This document shows positions 54,023 to 61,871 of a DNA stretch of 64,000 bases, piece by piece. A model generated the notes under the pieces. It searched no databases and was not told where the DNA came from. It saw only the letters and a program-made list of their open reading frames with translations. The stretch is from assembly GCA_031423635.1 (NCBI GenBank), contig JANPFX010000011.1:1-64000 (forward strand), written 5' to 3'. The first letter of the stretch is position 1; the number at the start of each line of letters is the position of its first letter. This DNA is from JANLQX01 sp031423635 (GTDB lineage Bacteria; Actinomycetota; Acidimicrobiia; Acidimicrobiales; JANYDT01). The translations under genes and the position numbers were made by a program.

Positions 54023-54028
54023 AGCTTA
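54023..54028 (-). promoter_or_regulatory. -10 box of the winged-helix regulator (leaderless)
   Basis: TAAGCT, 8 nt before ATG 54014. Confidence 0.5.
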
Positions 54029-54089
54029 CCCGGGCCGTCCCCGATTGACCGAACCGAATTCACGGCAACGCCGCGGAATCCGCCGGGCC

Positions 54090-54095
54090 TAGCCT
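54090..54095 (+). promoter_or_regulatory. -10 box of tag (leaderless)
   Basis: TAGCCT, 7 nt before GTG 54103. It shares a 62-bp inter-box region with the divergent regulator promoter. Confidence 0.55.
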
Positions 54096-54102
54096 CGGGC
54101 GC

Positions 54103-54711
54103 GTGAACAGGCGTCTCCTGACCGGCCCGGATGGCACCACCAGGTGCTCGTGGTGCGGTACCGACGAGCTATACACGTCCTACCACGACACCGAGTGGGG
54201 TCGGCCCCTGCACGGCGAGGCCAAGGTGCTCGAGAAGCTGTGTCTGGAGGGCGCCCAGGCCGGGCTGTCGTGGATCACCATCCTCCGGAAGCGGGCGCGG
54301 TATCGGGAGGTGTTCGACGGCTTCGACCCTCACGCGGTTGCGCGCTTCGACGACCGGAAGGTGGAGCTGCTCATGACCGACACGGGCATCGTCCGCAACC
54401 GCGCCAAGATCACCGCCGCCATCGACAACGCACGCGCCACCGTCGAGCTCTTGGAAAACGGCGCTTCACTCGATGCACTGTGCTGGTCGTTTCGCCCCCC
54501 GCCCCGGACGTCCCGATTGACCGAACACGACGAATCGCCGGTGACATGCCTGGAGGCCATCGCCTTGTCGAAGGAGCTGAAACGACACGGTTTTCGCTTC
54601 GTCGGGCCGACGACGATGTATGCGTTCATGCAGTCATCGGGAATGATCGACGACCACATCGAAGGGTGCTGGATCACCCCACCGGCCGCCGATGGTGACG
54701 ACACGACGTAG
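54103..54711 (+). CDS. tag: DNA-3-methyladenine glycosylase I
   Basis: 202 residues. It removes 3-methyladenine from DNA. Features are CSWCG (zinc cysteines), YHDTEWGRPLHGEAKVLEKLCLEGAQAGLSWITILRKR, DTGIVRNRAKI and FVGPTTMYAFMQSSGMIDDHIEGC (later zinc His and Cys). Full length. The next gene, a MarR regulator, follows after 27 bp with its own promoter. Confidence 0.95.
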   Translation: MNRRLLTGPDGTTRCSWCGTDELYTSYHDTEWGRPLHGEAKVLEKLCLEGAQAGLSWITILRKRARYREVFDGFDPHAVARFDDRKVELLMTDTGIVRNRAKITAAIDNARATVELLENGASLDALCWSFRPPPRTSRLTEHDESPVTCLEAIALSKELKRHGFRFVGPTTMYAFMQSSGMIDDHIEGCWITPPAADGDDTT

Positions 54712-54725
54712 AAACGGCGGGTCGC

Positions 54726-54731
54726 TAGGGT
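54726..54731 (+). promoter_or_regulatory. -10 box of the MarR gene (leaderless)
   Basis: TAGGGT, 7 nt before ATG 54739. Confidence 0.55.
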
Positions 54732-54738
54732 CGATTGG

Positions 54739-55221
54739 ATGCCCGACCTTCGCTGGCTCTCCGACGACGAACAACGCGCGTGGCGGTTGTTCCTGCGGTT
54801 CCAACGCACCCTTGCCGACCGCCTCACCGGTGACCTGGCGCCGTTCGGTCTGGGCTTCGCCGACTACGAGGTGCTCGCATTGCTGTCCGAAGCACCGGGT
54901 CGTCAGCTCCGGATGACGGAGCTGGCGCAGGTCGTGGTGAGTCCACGCAGTCGCCTCACCTACCAGATCGACCAGTTGGCGCACCGAGGCCTCGTCGAGC
55001 GGATCAAGTGCGATACCGACCGACGCGGCTATTACGCGCATCTGACCGACCTCGGCTGGGACACGGTCCGGATCCTGGCGCCCGTCCATGTGTCGGGAGT
55101 TCGCCGGCACCTCTTCGAGCATCTGACGCACGAGGACGTTGCGGCGATGGCCGCCATCCTCGAGCGCGCCGTTGACGGCCTTCAGGTGCCGGGCCCGGCG
55201 GCAGAACTCGCCACAGCATGA
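54739..55221 (+). CDS. MarR-family transcriptional regulator
   Basis: 160 residues. The core winged helix runs about 40-110 (LSEAPGRQLRMTELAQVVVSPRSRLTYQIDQLAHRGLVERIKCDTDRRGYYAHLT in outline), with DRRGYY as the wing. Flanking helices form the dimer. Its 3' end overlaps the acyltransferase gene by 40 bp on the opposite strand. The target is unknown. Confidence 0.9.
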   Translation: MPDLRWLSDDEQRAWRLFLRFQRTLADRLTGDLAPFGLGFADYEVLALLSEAPGRQLRMTELAQVVVSPRSRLTYQIDQLAHRGLVERIKCDTDRRGYYAHLTDLGWDTVRILAPVHVSGVRRHLFEHLTHEDVAAMAAILERAVDGLQVPGPAAELATA

Positions 55222-56357
55222 CCTCCTGCGGCCCCGACGGGAAGCCAGCGACGACGACGGCGAGCGGCGAGATCTTCGAGCTGGCCGAAGCAGACGACGA
55301 AGACCGCCAGCACGATCGCAGTCAGGACGAGATAGGCGACCATGCGGGCGGGTTGCGAGTCGATGCGGCGACTGAGCGAGTTCGCCACCGCATTCGCCGG
55401 GAGGCCCCACAGATAGAGGGTGAACGTCCGCTGGTTGATCCGACCGACGACCGCGTCGAGCGCTCCCCGGCGGCGATCGATCCATCGTTCGATCGGCACT
55501 CGGGCCGAGAGAGCGACGAGCATCCAGGCCGCTCCGATCAGCAGATGAGCCGACCTCGAGGCGTAGAGCTCCTGCGTCCCCTTGTCGTGAATCGGTTCGA
55601 TGACGAACGCCGTGAGCACACCCATCGCGGCGAAACCTCCGCCTAGTGCGACAAGCGACCGACTCCTCCACTCCCGTATGCGCGCATATGAGGGACCGAG
55701 CGCGAAGAAGATGCCGAACTGGAATGTGGTGATGATCGCTTCATCCACGACGACGCCATGGATCTTGGTCAGCCACTGTGTGAATGCGAAGCCCGCGAGA
55801 GGGACAATGGCACACCATGCGCCGACCCGGCGATGCAGCCAGAGCAGTCCTGACGCAGCGAGGACGAGCCACAGAAAGGCCCCCACATACCAGAGCTGGC
55901 CCCACAGGAACACACGGTCGCGAGATCCAGTCGGCGCCAGTAGCGGGACCGCCCAGTGCCAGGCGTGCTTCCACGGGAACGAGGCACCGGGCTCGTCGCT
56001 GCGGAGATCGGTCGTGATCATGACGAAGAGCGCGCATGCGGCGAACCACACGTAGGGAAGCGCGATGCGTCGGATACGTCGGATGACCACCTCTCCGGCG
56101 CGGCGGCGGGAAAGCATCTGCGCGGTGACGGCACCGCTCACGAAGAACACCTCGGGCATGCCCGGGTAGATCCACATCACCCAGGGGAGGTACACGGTCG
56201 GGGGTCGGAGCAACGTGTGGAGCAGGACGACGCGACAGATCGACACGGCCCGCAACACGTCGAGGAACGAGTCACGCGCAGGCGTCGACTCCGCCCGGCC
56301 GTCACCGGTGGCACCGGATGCACGGTCGAGCGGCGATGGCACACCGTTTGCGTTCAT
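55182..56357 (-). CDS. Acyltransferase 3-family membrane protein
   Basis: 391 residues. An acyl/O-acetyltransferase with about ten spans. The signature is near the N-terminus: SFLDVLRAVSICRVVLLH, with the catalytic-type His in VVLLH, followed by EVFFVSGAVTAQML. Related enzymes modify exopolysaccharide, peptidoglycan or lipids. The start is uncertain: ATG 56357 is used, and an in-frame GTG at 56435 would add 26 residues. Its 3' end overlaps the MarR gene by 40 bp. Confidence 0.85.
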   Translation of the reverse strand: MNANGVPSPLDRASGATGDGRAESTPARDSFLDVLRAVSICRVVLLHTLLRPPTVYLPWVMWIYPGMPEVFFVSGAVTAQMLSRRRAGEVVIRRIRRIALPYVWFAACALFVMITTDLRSDEPGASFPWKHAWHWAVPLLAPTGSRDRVFLWGQLWYVGAFLWLVLAASGLLWLHRRVGAWCAIVPLAGFAFTQWLTKIHGVVVDEAIITTFQFGIFFALGPSYARIREWRSRSLVALGGGFAAMGVLTAFVIEPIHDKGTQELYASRSAHLLIGAAWMLVALSARVPIERWIDRRRGALDAVVGRINQRTFTLYLWGLPANAVANSLSRRIDSQPARMVAYLVLTAIVLAVFVVCFGQLEDLAARRRRRWLPVGAAGGHAVASSAAGPGT

Positions 56358-56467
56358 CGCTGCCGGCTGTGGCCGGGAGTCCGCATGCAGCTGCGCTCTC
56401 GCGGCGGACAGATCATGCGATGAAGTCTGGCCCACCGGTGCTTGCCTCGCCGTGGCATGCTCGGCGG

Positions 56468-56848
56468 ATGTTCTCCGCCGACGCCCGTGCCCTTCTGGAT
56501 CGCCCCATCACCGGTGTGATCACCACGATCGATCCGGCCGGGTACCCGCAATCAACCGCCGTGTGGTTCCTGTTCGAGGACGACACGATCAAGGTATCGA
56601 TGACGACCGGTCGGAAGAAGTACCGCAACATGGTCGACAACCCGAAGGCGACGTTCTTCGTCTTGAACCCCGACAACGAGTGGTCGTTCGTCGAGATCCG
56701 CGCCGACGTCACCTGGGAGCCTGACCCTGAACGAATCACCATGCTCCGTGTCGGTGAGAAGCACGCCACTGACGTCTCGGGGTTCGATCCTGCCGGGGCC
56801 GTGCGGATGACGGCAATCTTGCACCCCGCGAACGTCAACGCCCGCTGA
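56468..56848 (+). CDS. PPOX-class/F420-dependent pyridoxamine-oxidase-like protein
   Basis: 126 residues. A split-barrel flavin- or F420-binding protein: GVITTIDPAGYPQSTAVWFLFEDDTIKVSMTTGRKKYRNMVDNPKATFFVLNPDNEW is the core in outline. Actinobacterial proteins of this size usually use F420 or FMN; the cofactor is not determined here. The start has no SD; CATGCT lies 6 nt upstream. Confidence 0.82.
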   Translation: MFSADARALLDRPITGVITTIDPAGYPQSTAVWFLFEDDTIKVSMTTGRKKYRNMVDNPKATFFVLNPDNEWSFVEIRADVTWEPDPERITMLRVGEKHATDVSGFDPAGAVRMTAILHPANVNAR

Positions 56849-56884
56849 CGCCTCGCGCCGGCGAGCGTCCCGCCCACCTTTTCG

Positions 56885-57622
56885 CTACTGCATCACCGAC
56901 ACATCGATGATGGCCTCGTGCTCGATCGATGCGACCAGAACGCCCCCGACGGTGATCTCGACGTCGGCCACGGCGCGAAGCCCGCGCCGCACGAAACGGT
57001 CGAACACCAGGCCACGAACGACGGCATTCGCACCGAGCGGCGCGAGCGCATGGTGGCGGATGTGTGATCGTGTGTGGATCCATGCGCCGTTGACGAGTTG
57101 ATCGTGGAACATGCGGTTCGCCAACCTCGGCCACACGCCGGGATGGACGACGCCGGCCGACCTGAACAGGCCGAGGTCGTCGCCGGCGCGCTCGGCGTAA
57201 CCCGGGTCGAACTCTCCATCGAGATCAACACGCATCGGCTCCAGGCTCTGGGTCTCGGCGGCTGAACGAATCGGCCGTGAGGCCGCCGTGCGTCGGGCAT
57301 CGACGCGAACCAACGGGCGGTCCGAGCGATCGACCCGGACCTCGAGGCGCAGGCCGTCGTCACCCTCGAACGTCACGGGAAACGAGAGGGTCTCGGCATC
57401 GAAGACCGGCGAGGCGAACGACACCTCGGCCGACCCCGAGCGTGCCCACTCCAGACCCCATTGCTCGGCGATCGGATGGACGCAGTAGGTATAGGTCGTG
57501 ACACCGGCGACGAGTGCACGGGGGAATCCGGCCGCCCGGGCACCGTCATCGGTGTGAATAGGGTTCGAGGCGTGGTCGGGAAGGTTGCGGGCCACGATCG
57601 ACCACGACACCGAACTGGTCAT
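56885..57622 (-). CDS. MaoC-like hot-dog fold protein
   Basis: 245 residues. SWSIVARNLPDHASNPIHTDDGARAAGFPRALVAGVTTYTY holds the hydratase-like Asp/His pair in NPIHTDDGARAAGF (N-x-I-H). A second hot-dog half is more diverged (FDPGYAERAGDDLGLF ... VVHPGVWPRLANRMFHDQLVNGAWIHTRSHIRHH). It may be an enoyl-CoA hydratase or dehydratase-like enzyme. ATG 57622 has TACCTT 7 nt upstream. Divergent from the second phosphatase gene across 269 bp. Confidence 0.78.
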   Translation of the reverse strand: MTSSVSWSIVARNLPDHASNPIHTDDGARAAGFPRALVAGVTTYTYCVHPIAEQWGLEWARSGSAEVSFASPVFDAETLSFPVTFEGDDGLRLEVRVDRSDRPLVRVDARRTAASRPIRSAAETQSLEPMRVDLDGEFDPGYAERAGDDLGLFRSAGVVHPGVWPRLANRMFHDQLVNGAWIHTRSHIRHHALAPLGANAVVRGLVFDRFVRRGLRAVADVEITVGGVLVASIEHEAIIDVSVMQ

Positions 57623-57629
57623 CTGCGAC

Positions 57630-57635
57630 AAGGTA
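57630..57635 (-). promoter_or_regulatory. -10 box of the MaoC-like gene (leaderless)
   Basis: TACCTT, 7 nt before ATG 57622. Confidence 0.5.
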
Positions 57636-57667
57636 GCCGCGACTGCCCTCGGCCGTCCGCGGCCCGC

Positions 57668-57795
57668 CCCCACATCCGCGTCACCTGCTTCCCTGCCGCA
57701 CATCCCCGTCACCCTGCCGCACATCGGTCGTTTCCCGCGCGAAACGGCACGAAACCGGGCGATCTGCGGTGCAGACCGGGTGATCTGCGGCAGCG
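57668..57795. repeat. Word-inverted intergenic element (CCGCACATC type)
   Basis: CCCACATCCGCGTCACCTGC, CCGCACATCCCCGTCACCCTG and CCGCACATCGGTC follow one another (57669-57727), then a hairpin GTTTC-CCGCGC-GAAAC, then GATCTGCGG twice (57761-57769 and 57782-57790, the latter extended to CAG). GATCTGCGG is the near reverse complement of CCGCACATC. It sits between divergent genes and holds no gene. Confidence 0.6.
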
Positions 57796-57879
57796 GTCGC
57801 CGTCGCCGCAGGCGTCGACGCCGTACACCAATTCACCCGGAGGACGCCTGGCGGTTGCCGGGTGTTGGCGTTCGCTCGG

Positions 57880-57885
57880 TACCGT
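57880..57885 (+). promoter_or_regulatory. -10 box of the second phosphatase gene (leaderless)
   Basis: TACCGT, 6 nt before ATG 57892. Confidence 0.5.
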
Positions 57886-57891
57886 GCCGGC

Positions 57892-58683
57892 ATGGACGCC
57901 AACTCTGCAGTTCTTCGCTCTGACCGCGACGATGCGCCGCGGTTCGAGCGACCCGCCGACCGTGCCGTCAGACTCCTCAACTTCCGCGAGGTTGGCGGAA
58001 CTCCGTGCGCCGACGGCCGCCGGGTGAGGCGCAGCAGGCTGTTCCGATCGGCGACGCCGGACTTCGCCACGCCGACCGACGTGCTGTTCGTGGACCGCCT
58101 CGGGATCCGAACCGTGCTCGACCTGCGCACCGAACCGGAGCGTCGCCCGAGCCCGCTGCGCAACGTCGACGTGCACTCGATCCCCATCCTCACCCAGGTG
58201 TGGGACCCGGGTTCGATCGCCGCGTCCACGCTTCCGGCGGAACGCTTCCTCGCCGACCGATACCTCGAGATGTGCGAGGTCGGCGCCGCCCGCGTAGCGG
58301 AGTGCTTTGCGGTGCTCGCCGACAGCGGGGCAAGCCCGGCGCTGGTCCACTGCACGGCAGGCAAGGATCGGACCGGAGTGCTCGTCGCCTTGCTGCTGTC
58401 CGCGTTCGGTGTGGATCGCCGGGTGATCGCCGAGGACTACGCAATGAGCGCCCTCGCCATGCCCGAGCTGATCGCCCTGATCAGAGATCAGACGCCCGAA
58501 CGCCTTGATGCAATGATCAGCCAGCCGTCCTCCTTTCTCTCGGCTCCCCAGGAGACGATGCATCTCTTTCTCGCCGAGCTCGCCGACCGCTACGGATCGG
58601 CCACGCGGTACCTGCTGCACGCCGGCGTGAGCGAGGATCAACTCGACGCACTGGCCGAGCACTTCACCGCGCCCGTTCGCTGA
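57892..58683 (+). CDS. Tyrosine-protein phosphatase (Y_phosphatase3 family), second copy
   Basis: 263 residues. The P-loop HCTAGKDRTG gives C154 and R160, with NFREVGGTPCADGRRVRRSRLFRSATP at the N-terminus and IRTVLDLRTEPERR. It belongs to the same family as the gene at 32979 but differs in the loop (CTAG instead of CTGG) and lacks its insertions, so they are paralogues rather than a recent duplication. No signal peptide. Confidence 0.88.
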   Translation: MDANSAVLRSDRDDAPRFERPADRAVRLLNFREVGGTPCADGRRVRRSRLFRSATPDFATPTDVLFVDRLGIRTVLDLRTEPERRPSPLRNVDVHSIPILTQVWDPGSIAASTLPAERFLADRYLEMCEVGAARVAECFAVLADSGASPALVHCTAGKDRTGVLVALLLSAFGVDRRVIAEDYAMSALAMPELIALIRDQTPERLDAMISQPSSFLSAPQETMHLFLAELADRYGSATRYLLHAGVSEDQLDALAEHFTAPVR

Positions 58684-58829
58684 GGCGACATCGGGTCGGA
58701 GCCGACCGCACACCAGCTGTTCACCGGGCACGCGGATCGGACAGCGCGTCTGGCACCGTTTGGGACAACGTTCGGAGAACGGCAAGCCACTGTTCATGTC
58801 AGCGACGCTTCCGCGTTCCGACGGCTTCC

Positions 58830-58835
58830 TACGGT
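58830..58835 (+). promoter_or_regulatory. -10 box of phoX (leaderless)
   Basis: TACGGT, 7 nt before ATG 58843. No convincing Pho box is seen upstream. Confidence 0.55.
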
Positions 58836-58842
58836 CACCCGT

Positions 58843-60843
58843 ATGTCAACCATCCCCCAGTTCACCCAGAACGATAACGACACCCTCGAATCGCTGATGC
58901 AGGCGCGCATCAGCCGGCGCGGAGCTCTCAAAGCCGGCGCGGCAGCGGCAGCCGCCGCGACCATTGGCGGCGCCGCTCTCGACCTCGTCACGAATGGCGC
59001 CTCCGCCGTCGTGACGCCAACGACGCTTGGCAAGGCGGCGGAGTCGACCGGCTTCGCTCCAGTCGCTCCGGCTCGGACCACCGACGACGCGTTCCGGGTT
59101 CCGGCCGGCTACGCCGCCGATGTCCTCCTCCGTTGGGGTGACCCCGTTCTCCCCGGTGCACCGAAGTTCGACCTCGCGGCCCAATCCGGCACGGCACAAG
59201 CGCAGCAGTGCGGCTACAACCACGACTTCCAGGCCTTCTTCCCGATCGGCGACGGAAGCACCGAAGGCGTGCTCTGGGTGAACCACGAGTACACCGACGG
59301 CTATCGCATGATCCCCGGTTGGAACCCCCGCACGACGAACCTCGACCAGCTGCGGGCGTGGGTCGACATCGAGCTCGCCGCCCACGGCGGCACGGTCGTC
59401 GAGTTGGCCCGACCCAATGCAACGTCGAAGTGGGAGGTGCGTCCCGGCAAGCGGAACCGCCGGATCACGGCGAACACGCCGATGCGGATGTCGGGCCCCG
59501 CAGCCCAGGACGAAAGGCTCGCGGGTCAGGTGCTCGGAACACTCAACAACTGCGGCGGCGGCGTCACCCCTTGGGGAACCGTGCTCACCGCCGAAGAGAA
59601 CTTCAATCAGTACTTCGCCAACAACGACAAGGTGACGGATGCCGTCACGAAAGCGACGCACGCCCGCTACGGACTGCTCCCCGCCGCGTCGGATCGCGGG
59701 TGGGAACGGGTGTACCCGAATCGCTTCGACGCCTCCATCGTTCCCAACGAACCGTACAAGTTCGGCTGGATCGTCGAGGTCGATCCGGACGACCCCAACT
59801 CGACCCCGGTGAAGCGCACTGCACTCGGACGTTTCAAGCACGAAGCGGCGACCGTGGTCGTCGCTCCTTCGGGACAGATCGTCGTGTACTCCGGCGACGA
59901 CGAGCGCTTCGAGTTCTTCTACAAGTACGTGTCCTACGGCGTCTACGACCCGAAGAAGGGCAAGGCCAACGGTGCACTGCTCGACGAAGGCACGCTCTAC
60001 GTCGCCAAGCTCGAAGTCGACGGCTCGGCCCAGTGGATTCCGCTCGAGCACAACCGCCGCAGCGAGCTCACCGCCCGCACCGGCTTCCGTGACCAGGCCG
60101 ACGTGTTGCTCCGCACCCGTCTCGCCGCGACGGCGGTGGGCGCGACGCGCATGGACCGTCCCGAGGACATCGAGGCGAACCCGAAGACCGGGAAGATCTA
60201 CGCGATGCTGACCAACAACGCCCGCCGCACGACGCTGGCGACCGACGCCGCCGAGGTTGCCGCCAACCCGCGTTTCGATGCCAAGGAAGGCAACAAGACG
60301 GGCCACATCCTGGAGCTGACGGAGAAGAACAACGACCACACCTCCATGCAGTTCCGCTGGGACATCTTCATGCTCGCCGGGAACCCGAGGGCGGGCGGCA
60401 AGCAGGTCACTGCGCTGAAGGACGTGGCGAGCTGGGCCGACACCTACTTCGCCGGGTTCGCCGGCGAGGTCAGCCCGTTGGGTGCGCCGGACAACGTGGC
60501 ATTTTCCCCCGACGGCATGATGTGGATCGCCACCGACGGAGCGCCGAACACGATCGGCTACAACGACGCTCTGCACGCGGTGGCCACCACCGGCCCGAAC
60601 CGCGGGCAGGTGCGTCAGTTCCTCAGCGTTCCCGCCGGAGCGGAGACGTGCGGACCAGAGTTCACGCCCGACCAGAAGACGCTCTTCATCGCCGTGCAGC
60701 ACCCCGGCGAGGACGGCGGGTTCTTCCGGGCCAACGACGTGACCGCGAACGCCCAGTCAGCCTGGCCCGATGGGGCCAACACCCAGCCCCGACCGGCCAC
60801 CGTCGTCATCCGCAAGCTCGACGGCGGCATCATCGGCAGCTGA
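58843..60843 (+). CDS. PhoX-family alkaline phosphatase-like protein (Tat-exported)
   Basis: 666 residues. A twin-arginine signal (SRRGALKAG, R25-R26, then AAAAAAATIGGAA) exports the folded protein. The DUF839/PhoX core has FRVPAGYAADVLLRWGDP, CGYNHDFQAFFPIG, WVNHEYTDGYRM, NCGGGVTPWGTVLTAEENFNQYF, KFGWIVEVDPDDP, LGRFKHEAATVV, YSGDDERFEFFYKY and RPEDIEANPKTGKIYAMLTNN. These hold the calcium and iron ligands of PhoX phosphatases. Its own terminator separates it from efeUOB. Confidence 0.9.
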   Translation: MSTIPQFTQNDNDTLESLMQARISRRGALKAGAAAAAAATIGGAALDLVTNGASAVVTPTTLGKAAESTGFAPVAPARTTDDAFRVPAGYAADVLLRWGDPVLPGAPKFDLAAQSGTAQAQQCGYNHDFQAFFPIGDGSTEGVLWVNHEYTDGYRMIPGWNPRTTNLDQLRAWVDIELAAHGGTVVELARPNATSKWEVRPGKRNRRITANTPMRMSGPAAQDERLAGQVLGTLNNCGGGVTPWGTVLTAEENFNQYFANNDKVTDAVTKATHARYGLLPAASDRGWERVYPNRFDASIVPNEPYKFGWIVEVDPDDPNSTPVKRTALGRFKHEAATVVVAPSGQIVVYSGDDERFEFFYKYVSYGVYDPKKGKANGALLDEGTLYVAKLEVDGSAQWIPLEHNRRSELTARTGFRDQADVLLRTRLAATAVGATRMDRPEDIEANPKTGKIYAMLTNNARRTTLATDAAEVAANPRFDAKEGNKTGHILELTEKNNDHTSMQFRWDIFMLAGNPRAGGKQVTALKDVASWADTYFAGFAGEVSPLGAPDNVAFSPDGMMWIATDGAPNTIGYNDALHAVATTGPNRGQVRQFLSVPAGAETCGPEFTPDQKTLFIAVQHPGEDGGFFRANDVTANAQSAWPDGANTQPRPATVVIRKLDGGIIGS

Positions 60844-60880
60844 CGCCCGCCCTTCTCCCTCCGCCGGTCGCCGCAACTCA

Positions 60881-60906
60881 GGCCCGGGTGACGTGTCATC
60901 CGGGCC
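60881..60906 (+). terminator. Terminator downstream of phoX
   Basis: GGCCCGGGTGA (60881-60891) pairs with TCATCCGGGCC (60896-60906) through an 11-bp stem with one G-T pair and a CGTG tetraloop. It is 38 bp after the phoX stop. Confidence 0.75.
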
Positions 60907-60965
60907 CTGCTGGGTGGCCGCGCGGTGCGCGGGGAAGGCTTTGCGGCTCTCCATGCACCGTGGTG

Positions 60966-60977
60966 TAGGTGCACCTA
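60966..60977. promoter_or_regulatory. Candidate iron-responsive operator upstream of efeU
   Basis: TAGGTGCACCTA is a perfect 12-bp palindrome 49 bp before the efeU start. The half-site resembles the TTAGG/CCTAA halves of DtxR/IdeR operators but with a shorter centre, so the assignment is tentative. Confidence 0.4.
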
Positions 60978-61025
60978 ATGTTTTGGGGATACGCTTCAGG
61001 ACATGACTTCGAGCAAGGCCGCAGC

Positions 61026-61871
61026 GTGTTCGCCAACTTCCTGATCGGCCTACGCGAGGGCCTCGAGGCGGCGCTCGTTGTCGGCATCCTGCTCGCCTAC
61101 ATCCACAAGTCGGGTCGACGTGAACTCGCACCGCGGATTTGGAGCGGCGTCGGGATCGCCGTCAGCGTGTCGCTCGCGTTCGGGGCACTGCTCACCTACG
61201 GTCCCCGGGGCCTGAGCTTCCGAGCGCAGGAGACGATCGGCGGCACCCTCTCGATCCTCGCGGTGGGTTTCGTCACCTGGATGATCTTCTGGATGGCGCG
61301 TACCGCTCGGTCGCTACGGGGCGAGCTCGAACACCGCATCGACGCGGCCGTCGCCGCCGGTGGGAGCGCACTCGTGCTCGTCGCCGTGCTCGCGGTCGGC
61401 CGAGAAGGGCTGGAGACGGCGCTGTTCCTGTGGGCGGCGGCGCAGGCAACCGGGTCGTCAACGGATCCGCTGATCGGGGCCACCCTTGGCCTTGCGGTCG
61501 CGGTCCTCATCGGCGTGGCGATCTACCGGGGTGCACTGAAGCTGAACATGGCCCGCTTCTTCACGTGGACGGGGGCGCTGCTGGTGCTCGTCGCCGGCGG
61601 CGTGCTCGCCTACGGCATCCACGACCTCCAGGAGGCCGACGTCCTTCCCGGGCTGAACCGCCTCGCCTTCGACGTCTCATCCTGGGTCCGTCCCGGTACC
61701 TGGCTGGCAACGCTGCTGAAGGGCACGTTCAACTTCTCCCCGACCACGACGTGGCTGCAAGCCGGGGCATGGCTGCTGTATGTCATCCCGGTGATGACGG
61801 CCTTCATCATGGTCATGCGTCGACGGCCGAGCGCCCCAGCTCGGTTCACGGCCAAAGGACAGCCGGCATGA
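61026..61871 (+). CDS. efeU: Ferrous/ferric iron permease EfeU (FTR1 family)
   Basis: 281 residues with about seven spans. Two RExxE motifs that bind iron in the membrane: REGLE at 10-14 and again at 126-130. The GTG at 61026 has AAGG 7 nt upstream and starts just before the first motif. Its stop overlaps efeO (ATGA). It is the channel of the EfeUOB system. Confidence 0.93.
   Translation: MFANFLIGLREGLEAALVVGILLAYIHKSGRRELAPRIWSGVGIAVSVSLAFGALLTYGPRGLSFRAQETIGGTLSILAVGFVTWMIFWMARTARSLRGELEHRIDAAVAAGGSALVLVAVLAVGREGLETALFLWAAAQATGSSTDPLIGATLGLAVAVLIGVAIYRGALKLNMARFFTWTGALLVLVAGGVLAYGIHDLQEADVLPGLNRLAFDVSSWVRPGTWLATLLKGTFNFSPTTTWLQAGAWLLYVIPVMTAFIMVMRRRPSAPARFTAKGQPA

Noticed and set aside
58684..58842. 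Pho box ahead of phoX
   Set aside because: GTTCACC and GTTCATG occur but about 74 bp apart, not as the close direct repeat of a PHO box.
58846..60702. A 618-codon open frame antisense to phoX
   Set aside because: A shadow of high-GC codon bias; no family features, while the sense frame is a complete Tat-exported PhoX.
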